From: Stenogyne calaminthoides
Lineage: Eukaryota; Streptophyta; Magnoliopsida; Lamiales; Lamiaceae
Length of the DNA stretch: 64,000 nucleotides
Direction: 5' to 3'
NCBI GenBank assembly: GCA_037126765.1
Contig: JBBCBC010000030.1
Location: 10,438,786 to 10,502,785, forward strand
Shown piece by piece: positions 23,421 to 35,284 of the stretch. The number at the start of each line of letters is the position of its first letter. Position 1 is the first letter of the stretch. The notes under the pieces are model-generated. The model searched no databases and had not been told where the DNA came from. It was given only the letters and a program-made list of their open reading frames with translations. The translations under genes were made by a program, and so were the position numbers.

Positions 23421-26400
23421 CCAATTCTATATTCCCAATTGTTTCTTCTCTAAATTGGTTCTTTTCCCAATTGGCGTGAAGTTTGGGTTTGTGAGTCAAT
23501 GTTCTTGATTCTTGAAATTTTTCCAGGAATTGAGCAAAACAATAATAGGTACGCTTATTTCTTGATCTGGGCTTTCGATTTTCGTGTTGGTTTTTTTTTT
23601 TTTTTTAATTCCTTTGTATTCTCTGTAATTATTCAGAATTATAAAATATTTTTGTTTTGGATGTGTTTGCCATTGCTTTTTTTTTTTTTTTTGTTAATTG
23701 GTTTGTTTTAAACGTCGAAAACTTACTCTAAGTTGCTCGTTCTGAACTCTCTGGATTTTTTTTTGCTCTTATCCTGAAATTATGCAGTAATTTTTTGTCA
23801 TATGTGCATATGTAGGTGTATATTTGTTATTCTCTAGTAGGTTAAGTATATAATTTTTGTTGTTGTGGGATTTTACTTGGTTAGAAGTTTGGGATTCATG
23901 TTGATCCACCATTTCTTGAGAAGCTACTCTATCTCATTTTATTTATACTAGATATTAGTAACTATAACCACTGAACTGTGGGTTATCAATTGATCTATTC
24001 AAGATTTTAGTCTCTAAATAGTCTGCAACTTAGAAATGGAGAACAGTAGATTTCTCTGATATTTTCGTACTCTTATTATTATAAATCAATTGCCAAAATA
24101 TTTTCTCATTGATAATCATATGTTTTATGCATTTGAAATTTACAGTTATCTTTTGTTGACATTGTTTTTATGATTTGTTGCATTGGTATCAGGAGATGCT
24201 CCATGATTTACTGGGTTCAATATTACATTCTATCATTATGCTGCTATGGGGCATTTTGCTTGACCTGGATAATTTGACTCCCTCAACCAGCAGGTACTTT
24301 TTGTTCTCATTGTGTTGGAGATATTAACCATTTACCCTCCTTTATTGTTCTTTATGCATCTTCTGATCATGCTTAAGATCAAAGTACTTAATTCCATTTT
24401 CATCTACTGAAATTAGTACATAATCTTCGCCTTTATTTTGCAGTTTTCTATTTAAACGTTAACTTGTCCCTGTTTCAACTACAATTGCATCATTACCCTT
24501 AACTTCTCATTTTGTCTACATTATTTGATGTTTGTGCATTATACTAGTATCATTTTTGAGGTTATGTTGTTGTCATAGTTATTAATATTAATTTTGCTTA
24601 GGCCTAAGGCGTTGTTAGCGCCTTTAGGGCGCGCTGGCGCGCTTTAGGGCTAGCGCCTTGCATCCTCGAAAAAAACAACATAAGACTGATAATAAGAACC
24701 TAACCATGGCTTCAGAAGAATATGTCACATCTCTGAACCAACTCATCTTCATCTTCCATTAGACCAACCACCCTCATTGCTTTCATCTATATCCCAAACG
24801 ATTATACTTGATAAAAAGTGAATCTTGAAACCCCTAGATGTGATTCACTTAAATATCTTAAGAGATAGTTTTTTATTATTTGGTTATTTTGACAAATAAA
24901 AAAATGTTTTTTATTTCACTGTCATTGTTGCCTTTTGTTTTTTGTTTTTGAGCAGAGATCCCAAAAAAAGAATGAATGGGCGCGAAAAGAAAAGGCCGCC
25001 TTTTAATAACTATGGTTGTTGTGGTTGCTTAACTTGATGCCTCAAAGCTATGTCACATCTCTTTCTATTTCTCTCTCACGATACTAACTGATTGAGGGCC
25101 ACTTCTAAAAGTGTTAATCTTTTTTTTCTTGGTTTTCATCTTGTTTTTATCATGTTGTCATTGTTGTTTAGTTGTTTTGATGTGAAAGAAGGAGCAAGAA
25201 AAGGACATAAAAGACAGCAAATGCCCCCATTGCTCTGTTTATTTTACTTGTATCTTCATGTACTCATGTGTGTAGCATATAGTGCTAGTTTATTGTGCTG
25301 ATTGGTTTGTGGGGTTTTGAATCGACATGATATAGATTTAGGCTTTGTTTGGAGAAGATTAAGGAGTCAAATTTGATGGGGTTCTTGATCTTGTAGCTTT
25401 GGATGTATGTGGGTATTTGTTTATTATAAAAAGCCAAAAGTTGCAAATATTTTAATTTGGAGTAAAAAAAAACAGAGAAAGATTCTTGATTTTAGCAGGT
25501 ACTTTTTGCATTTCTTCAATAGTTCATAGTTAGGTTGATGGGACTATTAACATATTTGATGGCTTCTCTTGATATACTTGTTCCAAATCTTGTGTGTTGT
25601 TCGGGTTTTGGTCAATGCCTTGATGATCAAAGTAGGTTGCTGCTGCAGCTGAAGAAAAGCCTTGCGCTCGATCTTAACCTTTTGTAGTAATGTTTACGGG
25701 TGGAGGTCATGCGGATGGACTTGTTAAGTTTTGGGCGGAACTGGTGTGTTGCGGATGGAAGCAGAGTAGAAGAGTTGAAAATAGGGGTGAGCAGATTGTT
25801 GTGATCATGAGAAGCAATTGCAGCCCAATATTTGATTCAGATTAGACAAGTTTTTCTAGTTTTTCAAATGCACGTTTCTATTTTGATTGCTAGCTGAATT
25901 TTGAAGAAACAATTAATCTGGAATTTTTTCAGTAAGATCAATACAATGTTGGTGTATATAATCCGCTCTGGTTTCAGAAAATCATTCATGCTTTCTTGAT
26001 TCAAGATATGCTACATGTATGTTGAGCTCCAAATGTAGCATTGCATATGAAAATTATAACAAGAATATTCAAGGGGGGTGGAAGCCGACTCTTTCTTCAT
26101 CTGTATTAATTTTGCCCAATTAAATGAATGTCGTTTTTGCTACTGGTTGTAAGGGTCCTGAATGTGTGTTTTGTTTCAAGTTGGGAGTACATTAAAAATG
26201 GAACCGAATGAATCACAATTATTCCATCCATAATATAGAAAATTTAGATTATTGTAATTTGTAGCATACAATGAAAGTGTTATAAAATAGTAAATTACAC
26301 GTTTTTCATTTCATTCAGTTTTCCTACTCCCAAAGCCCTCAGCCAAAGACAAAGACACTTGCTTGAAAATGGGCATAAAATGTGCTTAAATAATTTTATA

Positions 26401-26773
26401 TGAACTACTACGATAACTCATATGAACTAATACTATAATTCTTATGAATTAATACCTTTCATTATATATTGTACTTTATGTAAACTAATAGCTTCACAAT
26501 TTAGAATTTTTTTTCTTTATTTTAAAAGTTTGAAACTATTTTGGAAGTGATTATTGTTAAAGCCTGAAGAAGTAAACTACATGACCACCTCTCGTAAATA
26601 AAAATATATAAATTATATGATCACCATATAACGTTCACCACCTTATAGTACACTTTTAAAGCTCGACTCGAGCTCGATAAGTAAGATAAGATAATTAAGT
26701 GTAAATATATGAAATTTCTCGAGCTCGACTCGTGCTCAACTTGATTAAAGCTCACTCGAGCTCAACTCAATTA
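23421..26773. other. Non-coding interior of CACTA-2, left part
   Basis: AT-rich with several T runs; no ORF with family resemblance. An exon-like segment (about 24190-24293) sits between a pyrimidine-rich ATCAG and a CAG/GTACTT, so further captured intron-exon sequence is possible, but I cannot name a gene. Confidence 0.4.
24600..24662. repeat. GC-rich palindromic repeat (GGCGC-rich)
   Basis: Within AT-rich DNA, a 60-base block made of AGCGCC, GGGCGCGC and GGCGCGC words can fold on itself. Related AAGGCCGCC wording appears near 24995. It resembles dispersed GC-rich fragments common in plant genomes; the family is unknown. Confidence 0.5.
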
Positions 26774-27099
26774 AGGGGGTGTTTTAGAAAATTATAAGTG
26801 ATTATAATCACATAAAATTGTGTGCAAAAATAATTTGATGTATTTTATCTCTTTTATTAGATAAACGAGCTCTCAAAAGCTATAAGCATGTTTTTTTGGT
26901 AGCTTATAAGCCATTTTTTTAATATATATATATATATATATTTATTTTTTTTAATTTTTTTTTTATTAATTTTTTTTTTGTATCAACTTCTTTTTAATTT
27001 TTTTTAAAAAAATCTATCAACTTTTACTAAAAAATAATTTTCCCATAATCACTAATTTTAATCAATTCTTTAAAAGTATAATTTTTGCAAACACCCCTT
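26774..27099. mobile_element. Small hAT-like MITE inside CACTA-2
   Basis: TTAAGGGGGTGTTTTAGAAAATTATAAG at the left is mirrored by TTTTTGCAAACACCCCTTA at the right, with an AT-only core that includes a TA run (26925-26942). The ends resemble those of the 11023-11822 element. A clean target duplication is not visible. Confidence 0.5.
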
Positions 27100-27173
27100 A
27101 TTGTTAAAAAATGAGTTGGTATGCTGTGAAACTTGTTTACGGTGAAACTGATTCATTTTTACAAGCATGACCC

Positions 27174-27350
27174 TTCAGTTATCACGACTACATCCTTTAG
27201 TAACATAAGTCACATCCTTTAGTTATCACAATTACACCATTTGTTGTAATATAAGTCACACCCTGCGCTTTTGTGATTAATGCCCTTTATATAGTAAAAA
27301 GTCACACTCTTTAGTTATCATGACTATACTCTTTAATAATATAATCCTCT
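27174..27350 (+). repeat. Tandem repeat, about 46-bp unit, four copies
   Basis: Imperfect copies of TTAGTTATCACGACTACATC followed by TAAGTCACATCCT-type ends. The third copy is the most diverged. No coding content. Confidence 0.7.
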
Positions 27351-28849
27351 ATACTTTGTCTAAAATAATCGATAAATAAATTAATTTAAAATTAATATAT
27401 ATATTATTAAGCTTGTTCAGGCTCAAAAAATTAAGCTCGTAAATATTCGACTATTGTGATTTGAAAAAAATTATGTAAATTATATAATATCACTTTTATA
27501 CATAAAATTATAATTGTTAAGAAAAATAAAGCATTTTTTTAATAGTGATAGATTTTGTACTTAATAATAATAGTGTTTTTATAAATATAATTTATAAGAG
27601 TATTACTGTATAAAAAAATATAAAATTTATTACATCATATATATTATAAGTAAAATTAAATGTAATTAATTATATTCAAAAGAATTGATAGTGAAATAAA
27701 TTTTTAGAACCAAAACACTTAAAATTTGAGAGCCAAATTTGAGAGCCTAAATTAAACATAAATTTTTAAGGGATTTTGGCTAAAAAAAATTGAGAGCCAA
27801 AATAATTATTAGCGGGGCTTTTAATTTTTTAAATCAGTTCAAAATTGGAGAGATATTAATTACTTTCCTTATAGATATTAATTACTTTCTTTATAGATTT
27901 AATTACCCACGTCCTCTCCACTATTTCATTAAGTCACTATTTCACATCTCAAACCCTTCTTCCACGTTCTTCAATTGTGAATTTCTCTCCAGTCGATCGA
28001 ATCGTGAATCTGCCCTCGCAACCACCGCCACCAGTTTGCTGCAACTGCCACGCCGCCGTTGACTTCGGTTCTTGGTATAGGACCCTCTGCTCGTGTGTTT
28101 TCAGTGCCTGTAATACATGTATCAAGACATTCTTTAATCTTTTCATTATTTGATTATTTGAGAGTTGCAAATGTAATTGTTCACACATTTATCTCGCCCC
28201 TGTACGAATTATTTTTACTTTAAATATTGAAAGAAATTGATTGTGAAATCGACACAGTTGAGAATTAGGGTTGTCTGCTATAACTTTGACCAATTTCGTA
28301 CACCTCACTGTTTTTAGTAACGATTTGCCTTTCATTCGCTTTTTCGTTTTCTAAGTGAGCATGCATATGCGATTCTAATCCTAGTTACTATTTGATGGTT
28401 TTGTCCCAATTTATTGACTATGATAAGTTGATTTAGGGCAATATACTATGATTCAATTTTTGAATGTTGGTTAATATTGGTTTACTACTGCCCTATAGTG
28501 ATAGATGCTGATGTTTTAAAATTTTGGGTGCAATTTGACCATTGTTTGGAGGTTGTTTACTGTTGTGCTCATCAGGTGTTTGATGAAATGCCTAGGAGAA
28601 TTCTTACACTACAATATCCATTGTAGTTTATTCAGTTTCTTGTAATAGCCATACACTACAACTGACATTTTTTTCCAGCTTGATTTATGTCTGCTTCGAC
28701 CTTTTTAAGTGTTAGCAACAATACCACCTTACTAGCTTTATATCAAATTAGAAAAGTTCCACTTATACTTATATACCACATCCAATTGATCCCAATGCCA
28801 ATCAAAATTACAGGATATTAAGAAATCGAACTCACTTGTAAGAGGCTAC
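27351..28849. other. Non-coding interior of CACTA-2, middle part
   Basis: 27351-27780 is AT-rich with nothing recognised. 27880-28100 is a C-rich, leader-like stretch (CCACCGCCACC near 28021) resembling the non-coding first exon of a CACTA second gene. The rest looks like intron. The 90-codon ORF at 27790-28062 has no family support. Confidence 0.4.
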
Positions 28850-29332
28850 TCACAGTACAAAGAAAGATGGATGGAAATCAAATGAGGCAAAGAAGAATTG
28901 GGTAAGTTGTGTAGACATATTTATGATATTTAGTTATGTTACAAATTTTGATGTTAATTTACTTCTTTTTTATTCTTTATTATCAGGACATGATGATAAA
29001 AAAAAAAAAAAGACGAGTATATTGAGCTTGGAATTGAGAAGATTGAAGAAGAGATAATCCTTGAAGTATTGGGTCAATGGGTCAGGATATAGAAAAGGTA
29101 TTGGTTACGGTCCACAGCCTCCAAGTAAACGCAGCTCGTTGTAAGATACCACTAGTGAATATAAAGATGAGCTAGAAGACACAATAGAAGAGTTGCAGGA
29201 GTCTAAAGCTAAGGTGCAAGAACTTCAAACACAAGTGGCGATTTGAAAGACGAGCTTTGCATGCAAAATGCAAATTTCACAAAGACAACTCTCCGCAAGG
29301 TGTAGCTCTCAACAAACTAATGGCTATGTTCA
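28850..29332 (+). pseudogene. CACTA-2 second-ORF remnant (plant transposase, Ptta/En/Spm-like)
   Basis: One frame gives SGYRKGIGYGPQPPSKRSS, the glycine-rich signature seen in the Ptta/En/Spm plant transposase domain. It is followed after an in-frame TAA by a coiled-coil stretch (ELEDTIEELQESKAKVQELQ). A small upstream exon with a GTAAGT donor lies near 28868-28903. Stops and the lack of the upstream domain mark it as decayed. It belongs to CACTA-2 and supports descent from an autonomous CACTA element that lost its TNP2 gene. Confidence 0.6.
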
Positions 29333-31499
29333 ACAATGAAGAGATGGAATGATAAAGGTTAGCTTCTATTCTTCTATATCTATTTATATAATGTGTATGC
29401 CTTCTCCCCCAAACTTGTGTGTGTGATATTGGATTATGTATGTGTAGATCTTTTTTTTTTTGTGTTTTAAAGTAGTGGCGGTGGGTTACTTTAGTGTACT
29501 GTTTTCTGGTCATTAGTTTCATGGGTTGTTCTTAGTTTGACGTTAGAATCAATAACCTAGTTTTTGAGAATATGATTCGGTTTTTTAGTATTTTTGTGCT
29601 CTTGTTTAGAAAAATTTCGCCTAAAATCGATTCTTGTTGAATGGTAGTGTTGTCTAATTTGCTTATTGGTGTTGGTAATTGTGTGAACAATAAGACTTGG
29701 GGTTTTGGAATTGGAGACTTAACATTAATCACCTAGATAATATTGTATACATGTATAAAATCTAATTCTGCCCAAAGGTTTTGTGGTGATGCCTAGGGAA
29801 TAAATTATAATTTCATATCCTTGTTTTCGATTTCTTTTTTGTTGTATATCTTTGCTTGAAATTTCTTCATGTGTTAACCTTTTCCTTACAATATTAGTGC
29901 AGTTCTAGGTGTGTACTTATTATATTTTATTACGATCTTTTCTTTTATTTATTAGTGTAAATTTAGAAAAGTGTAAAATCTAAATTTAGGGCAAATGGGC
30001 ATTGTGAATGCCCAATGAGTAGAATGTAGTTTTTTCTTTTTTTTTTCTTTTGTGTAAAGTGAGTAATGTGGTTTGAAAAATGGATGATTAATTATATGTT
30101 GCACTTGTGAATTCTATCAGCTCTGGTTTATTGGAATTGAAACTGCATTGTGCATCCGTAGTTTGGGAAAAAGTTGTAAAACATAATTGATAAATAGGTT
30201 TTGAAGCCCAAGTTCAATGTTTAGACCTAGGGGGATTCTAATTTGAATAAGGAGAGCCATGCGTTCTGTTTCACTTAAAGAATGGCCTAAAAGTTGGTAT
30301 ATCAAGACCCTTTTATCTATTATTATTTCAGAATTGGTGGGCTTGCCATATTCTTCTTTGCTTCATTTCAACTCTCTTGGTGTCACAACCTATTGGTTCT
30401 ACCCAACGGGTATTTTGTGTTACTTCTGTGTTTTTCATTCATATCAATTATTCATAATTTGATATACCCTACAACATTATATTCATTTGATATATTAACA
30501 CATGACATCAACATTTGAAAATGGCCACTCTTAATAGATAATGTGTTCTTCTCTCTTTGGTTAATGGAATCTTACCCATATTAGAGGATTTCAATTCTTT
30601 TTTATGTGTAATTATTCGTAAACATGCTTGTACAAATAAAGAAGAAAGTTTATTTTCCCTTTTCTTTTAAACCTTTTGACACACTTCTTTGTATTGTTTT
30701 CCTGAGTTAGCAATATTACAAATTATAGCATCATATATGTAAAGGCAGTATGTTTATATAATTTCTCTACTTAATTAGCAACCTTCAATCACCTGGTATT
30801 TTGGCTATTAGAAGTAGCAAGAGAGGACATAATTCATTTTCGCATCGCATGAACTATGACATAAGTGTTGATATTTCTGGTACTTGTTAAATTGTTGTTA
30901 TTCTTACATCCTTATTCATTCTTTAACTCATTTGTTTTTATACTGTTCCAATTGTTCCTCCTTTCAGGTTGTTGTACATCAATTCACATTTTACACTCTT
31001 GTCTTCTTTGAGAGTTTAAGTCTAATTGAATAGGCATGTTTTACTTTTTCGGTTTATCCCTATATTCAGTTCCTAATGTCTATCAAATACATGGTTTCTT
31101 TTATGTCCATGCATTAGTTTTGGTCATGCAGTCCACTGGTCTTCACTCTGATTACTTTTCATCATTTTTTTATAGGAGATATCTATTGGATAGAAGATTT
31201 CATTATAAATGCGTTGGAAGATGAAGGAACATCATGGAAATAAGTTATACAAAGGACATTTTTAATGCTTTTAGTTTTTATTTCATCTAATGATAACAAA
31301 TATTGTTTAACTTTTTCAATTTTGCTTGAATGCTTTTTTTTTTAATGCAAATTATTATTTTTATTTAGTTTTGTTGTGATGTTTTTTTCTATTACATTTA
31401 GTAATTGAAATTAGTTTATCACGGCTATTTGTATGATCACCTATTAATTTAATATATAAAATTCAAATAATTCTTTAATAAATTTAATCATTTCTAGAT
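29333..31499. other. Non-coding interior of CACTA-2, right part
   Basis: AT-rich, with T runs and no ORF above about 80 codons. I recognise no gene, RNA or internal transposon here. Several splice-like CAG and GTAAGT words occur but no exon can be defined. Confidence 0.5.
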
Positions 31500-32460
31500 T
31501 TTCACAATAAGTATTACTTTTATGATGAAAAATAATATTGTCACTAGATACTAACTAGTAATGACGACACCATAGTTTTTTTAAAGACAATTATCATCTT
31601 CATCACTAAACAATATTTTATTATGATAAAAAAATTTTGTCACTATTTTCACATTTTTTTTAAAACGCATTAAAAAATATTGTCACTAGATACTAATTAG
31701 TAATGACTTATATATGTTGTCACTATACCATAATTTTTTAATGACAATTATCATCTTCGTCACTAGACAATATTTTATTATGACAAAAATATTTTGTCAC
31801 TATTTTCATATTTTTTAACGACGCAAAATATTTGGTCACTATAGCCTTATTTTTTGTGACGAATTGTATTGTCACTATACAATAAAATATTTGTCGCTCT
31901 AGTGTAATTCTTTCTTGACGAAAATTTTGAAAAAATGACAAAATTTATGTTGTCACTGTATCTAAACTTTTCGTGATGGTTATCGTACTCGTCACTAAAT
32001 ATTATATTATACCGACAAAAATAATTTGTCACCATTTCCCCATCATTTTGTGACAATAGAACTTTTGTCACGAAATGTAACTTATTGGTGATAAATTATT
32101 TCGTCATTATACATGTACATAAATAGTGACAATCATTATTTCGTCACGATATAAATCAAATTGTCATGTAAAGATAAACTTTTAGTGACAAAACATCATA
32201 TTCAATGACGAAATTTGAAGCCAAATGTGACGTTTCATTTGTCACTATAGATGGAATGATATAGCGACGATGACCTTTAGCGTCATCAAAAGATAACTTT
32301 AGATGATGAATTTAAATAACGTCACGTTTACCTAATATGACACACTTTAGGTGACGTTCTTTTGTGACGAAAAAATTTCGTCATCAAACACCTTTTGTGA
32401 CGAAAAATGATGATTTTATGACAAAATTTGTCATCGCGATTTATCAAATTTCTTGTAGTG
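31500..32460. repeat. Right subterminal repeats and terminus of CACTA-2
   Basis: The same GTCAC/GTGAC vocabulary as on the left end is present, with TTTTGTCACTAT and ATGACAA words in near-regular spacing and a longer duplicated unit (ATTATCATCTTC near 31588 and 31746). It ends ATTTCTTGTAGTG at 32460. Confidence 0.85.
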
Positions 32461-33560
32461 AAAGGGTGTCACAGCCAGTCAGAGGGAGATAACGAGGGAC
32501 TCCACTATTGGTGATCGCAGACTTGGTTATCCCTTGCCTGGAGACTTAGATCACGACTACACCGTACAGAATACGGTGCAAGTGATAGTGGAGTCCTCTG
32601 ACTTCGATATGATCACAGTTCCTATGAATGCTTACTTTCATCGGAATTCTATTGAAGAATACATCGCTCGGGAGCATGTGATCGAAGTCGTAAACGACCA
32701 GTGGTTGAGTGCAACGAGCATAGCCTTATACCTCAGGTATGTGTTTACTAATTAATTTTTTGTATTTACTTTCTATATAGTTTACTTTTCAAATTAAATA
32801 TTAATTAGCGTATATATGTTGGTTAAAGATATTTGGGTGAGGTATATCTCTCCAGAGATCCTCGAGCCTGTGGAATGTATTCATTCGTCTCCCCCCAAGT
32901 GTCTTGCTTAATGGGAGATAGGGCATAAACCATGGAGTGGTTAGTTTCTCATATGCTGAGTTATACTGACAGAGATCATCTCATTTTTTAGCCAACAAAT
33001 GTGGGGTGAGTACAATAAACATTTCATTAAAATTTATATTCATAATTTATATGATATTTGCACATATGTTAAATTTACTGTTAATTTTAATATTCTTAAT
33101 ATAATATAGGAATCATTGGGTGTTGATCGCCATAAATATGATCACATTAAATGTGTATTTTATGGATCCAAATTTGCTTGAATGGGTCAAATTTCAAATC
33201 GACCGATCTTACTTGCATTACATGGAAGCGTAAGTTCATTTTAATATTATAAAATAATTATTTGTTTTACTTATTAAAATTATGCATATTTAATCTAACT
33301 TTTATTTTTTTTAATTCTAATAATAATAGTGTGATGACCCAATATCGGAGTCGCCTTCCTAATCAAGGCTCAAGAGCTAAATTCAATAAAGTGACCTGGA
33401 ATAATGTTATGGTAAATATAATTTATTAAATTATTAAATTAATATAAAATAATTATAATTGTAATACGTGATTATATTGCTAATAAACAAATTTTGAAGG
33501 CAATCTAGATAAAGGATCCTTGTGGACATTTTGTGTGCTGTTATATTGAAGATATAATAC

Positions 33561-34227
33561 ATAATTATGATTTTACATAATTAGCAATTATTGAAGATAA
33601 AATTAGCAATTCATTCATTTTACATAATTTCTCTTAAAAGAAATTGGTCTTCCATTACACCGGATTATGATTTTTCTTTTGGTTTATTTTTTGTTTTGTT
33701 ATGTAGGTTGACTCATAATATTGTTTTTGGAGGTTAAATCATTCAGTAAGTTACTCTTCTTTTTCTTTTTCCCTGCATGTAATATCCTTTTAGTTATTTT
33801 GATTATCAGATCGTTACAGTTTTTTTTTTAATTCTAAATTGATTCTTACGTTGTCATTGGGTATTCTTTAATTTGTTGTTGATGATGATGAGATGTTGAA
33901 GAAATCTTGCCGAGAAATGGAATGATGTGACAGAAAATGAAAGGTTTTTTGTGTGGCATCTCGCAATGTGAGATCAAGAAATTTAATGAGTTCTATATGG
34001 ATAAAGAGGAATAATATATTTTCTAATGTAAGTTATGTATTTTTTTTTTAGTTATTTACATTGTATAATGAAGATTCTATATGAATTTTCTTAAACAATT
34101 TTGATGTAAATTATTTTAGGTTTGTAGAATCGAGGAGATCTTTATAAACTTTTTAATATGATTCTTCAATTTATTATTTGTTTATGCAATATTTCGTATT
34201 TTAGGTCTCAATTTGTGTGAAAATAAG
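33561..34227 (+). other. Tail of CACTA-1 up to the copia C junction
   Basis: AT-rich sequence after the protease homology. No CACTA terminus and no GAGAGCGG-type repeats were found, so the right end of CACTA-1 is missing. The similarity to the copia C LTR begins abruptly at about 34228. Confidence 0.45.
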
Positions 34228-35273
34228 TAAAGAAAATCTTTCTCCTCTTTATCCATAAATTTTAAAATTTAGAGGAAATATAAGCAACAATATTTATTTT
34301 ATTTTAATCACCTTTTCGTTATTGGACTATATGTTGGGCTACTCGGGGGCCTTTAGGAGAATTAAGATCGACCTTCTAATTGATCTTGAATATCTAATAT
34401 TGAGCCACAATATAATTCAAGCCCATAAATATTAATTAATCACACTACATAATTAATATCAGACTATCCATCTTAACCCATATTACGGTCAATATGGCTC
34501 TGGTCATTATTTCCGTGTTTAAGATTATCTAGCCCATTAATTAATTCAAGCCAATTTAAATAGCTTTTCCGTTAATTAATATCTTTTGTCCTTGGTCGAG
34601 GAACGGTTCAACATTATTATCCATATGGGAAACTAATTCCACTTGCAAGATTTGGTACGATAAAACTTATGAACCTCCCAAGTGGGCAAAAAGCAAACGT
34701 GATTAAGCACATGATTCTTCAGATTAAATCTTAGCAATCACATGTGACCAATAATATTGCCCAAGATAAAAAGTATTGAATCTCTCTCGATTCGCTACCC
34801 ATGATAAGTCAAAGCAATAGTTACCAATCCCACGTGATCCTATTTAAGGGACGAAGGTTAAGAAACAACGAACCACCGAGGTCTAATTCTTCCTTGTTCG
34901 ATTCTCCTCAAGAATTTATCCTCCCAGAGGTCCTATTCAACAAGATCACCATGCACTAGTGTAATCTCTTGGTCAAGAAGCCAATTCGAGCCTTACACCT
35001 CAACCTTTCGCGATGGTTGTTCATTTCCATCTAGGTTGTGAATGACGACTTTTTAGTTACAAGGACCATTAATTTAATCTTTCGTGATCGGTATCACTAA
35101 ATTAACTAAAAGGTAAACACATACGTAATTATTGAACAGTTATGCAAAGAAATATATGTAACATTCAATCATATTTAAAGCATCATTGATAAACAATTTA
35201 TTTCAAAGAATAAGTCCGAAAATTAGGCCGATTATACAAAGTAAAAAGCATACTTTCAAAGATAATCCCAACA
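34228..35273 (-). mobile_element. 3' LTR of copia C (truncated)
   Basis: It starts TGTTGGGATTATC on the minus strand at 35273, directly after the purine tract, and matches 41470-42509 until about 34228. The U5 and terminal part are absent. Confidence 0.85.
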
Positions 35274-35284
35274 ATCTCCCACTT
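35274..35284 (-). other. Polypurine tract of copia C
   Basis: On the minus strand AAGTGGGAGAT precedes the LTR start. A second similar word, AAGTGGGAGAAAT, lies near 35371-35383. Confidence 0.7.

Larger units (their letters stand above)
21399..32460. mobile_element. CACTA-2: complete 11-kb CACTA-family element with captured sequence
   Basis: The left end is CACTACAGGAAAT; the right end is its inverse, ATTTCTTGTAGTG. The 3-bp flanks are AAA on both sides (21396-21398 and 32461-32463), the target-duplication size of CACTA elements. Dense GTGACGAAA/TTCGTCAC subterminal repeats fill about 0.85 kb at each end. Inside are tRNA-like modules, an F-box fragment, a MITE and a decayed second ORF, but no TNP2 transposase, so it must have been mobilised in trans. 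Because it sits in an exon of CACTA-1 without loss of frame, it is younger than that element. Confidence 0.9.
17817..33560 (+). pseudogene. CACTA-1 second ORF (plant transposase / Ulp1-type C48 protease), split by two insertions
   Basis: The segments, separated by introns and insertions, are: 17817-17953 (acidic, starting MSYLPYPGDDG), a KGKQV exon near 17995, LSFNEYGRTIQK near 18090, and 18160-18480. After the LTR-like block come PYWEEFVRRSMDDEF (20128-20172) and NKPNRWRRYRDFEQRL near 20270. After CACTA-2 come SIEEYIAREHVIEVV (32650-32694) and a peptidase C48 domain. The catalytic order is visible: His in NHWVLIAINM (33114), Asp in YFMDP (33165) and Cys in PCGHFVCCY (33521). In-frame stops occur, one just before the Cys exon part. 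In intact relatives this protein accompanies TNP2; its protease role in transposition is unproven. The exon carrying CACTA-2 reads through in one frame if that insertion and one AAA are ignored. Confidence 0.75.
12654..34227 (+). mobile_element. CACTA-1: composite CACTA (En/Spm) element with nested insertions
   Basis: The left end begins CACTACTACACATTTGAGC. It is followed by subterminal GAGAGCGGTT-type repeats, an exon/intron leader, a TNP2-type transposase pseudogene and a second ORF of the Ulp1-protease type, the standard order of plant autonomous CACTA elements. Nested inside are an LTR-like block and the complete CACTA-2. No matching right terminus was found: coding homology ends about 33560, and copia C starts at 34228 with a truncated LTR, so the right end was probably lost in the same rearrangement. 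The right boundary given is that junction. Confidence 0.7.
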
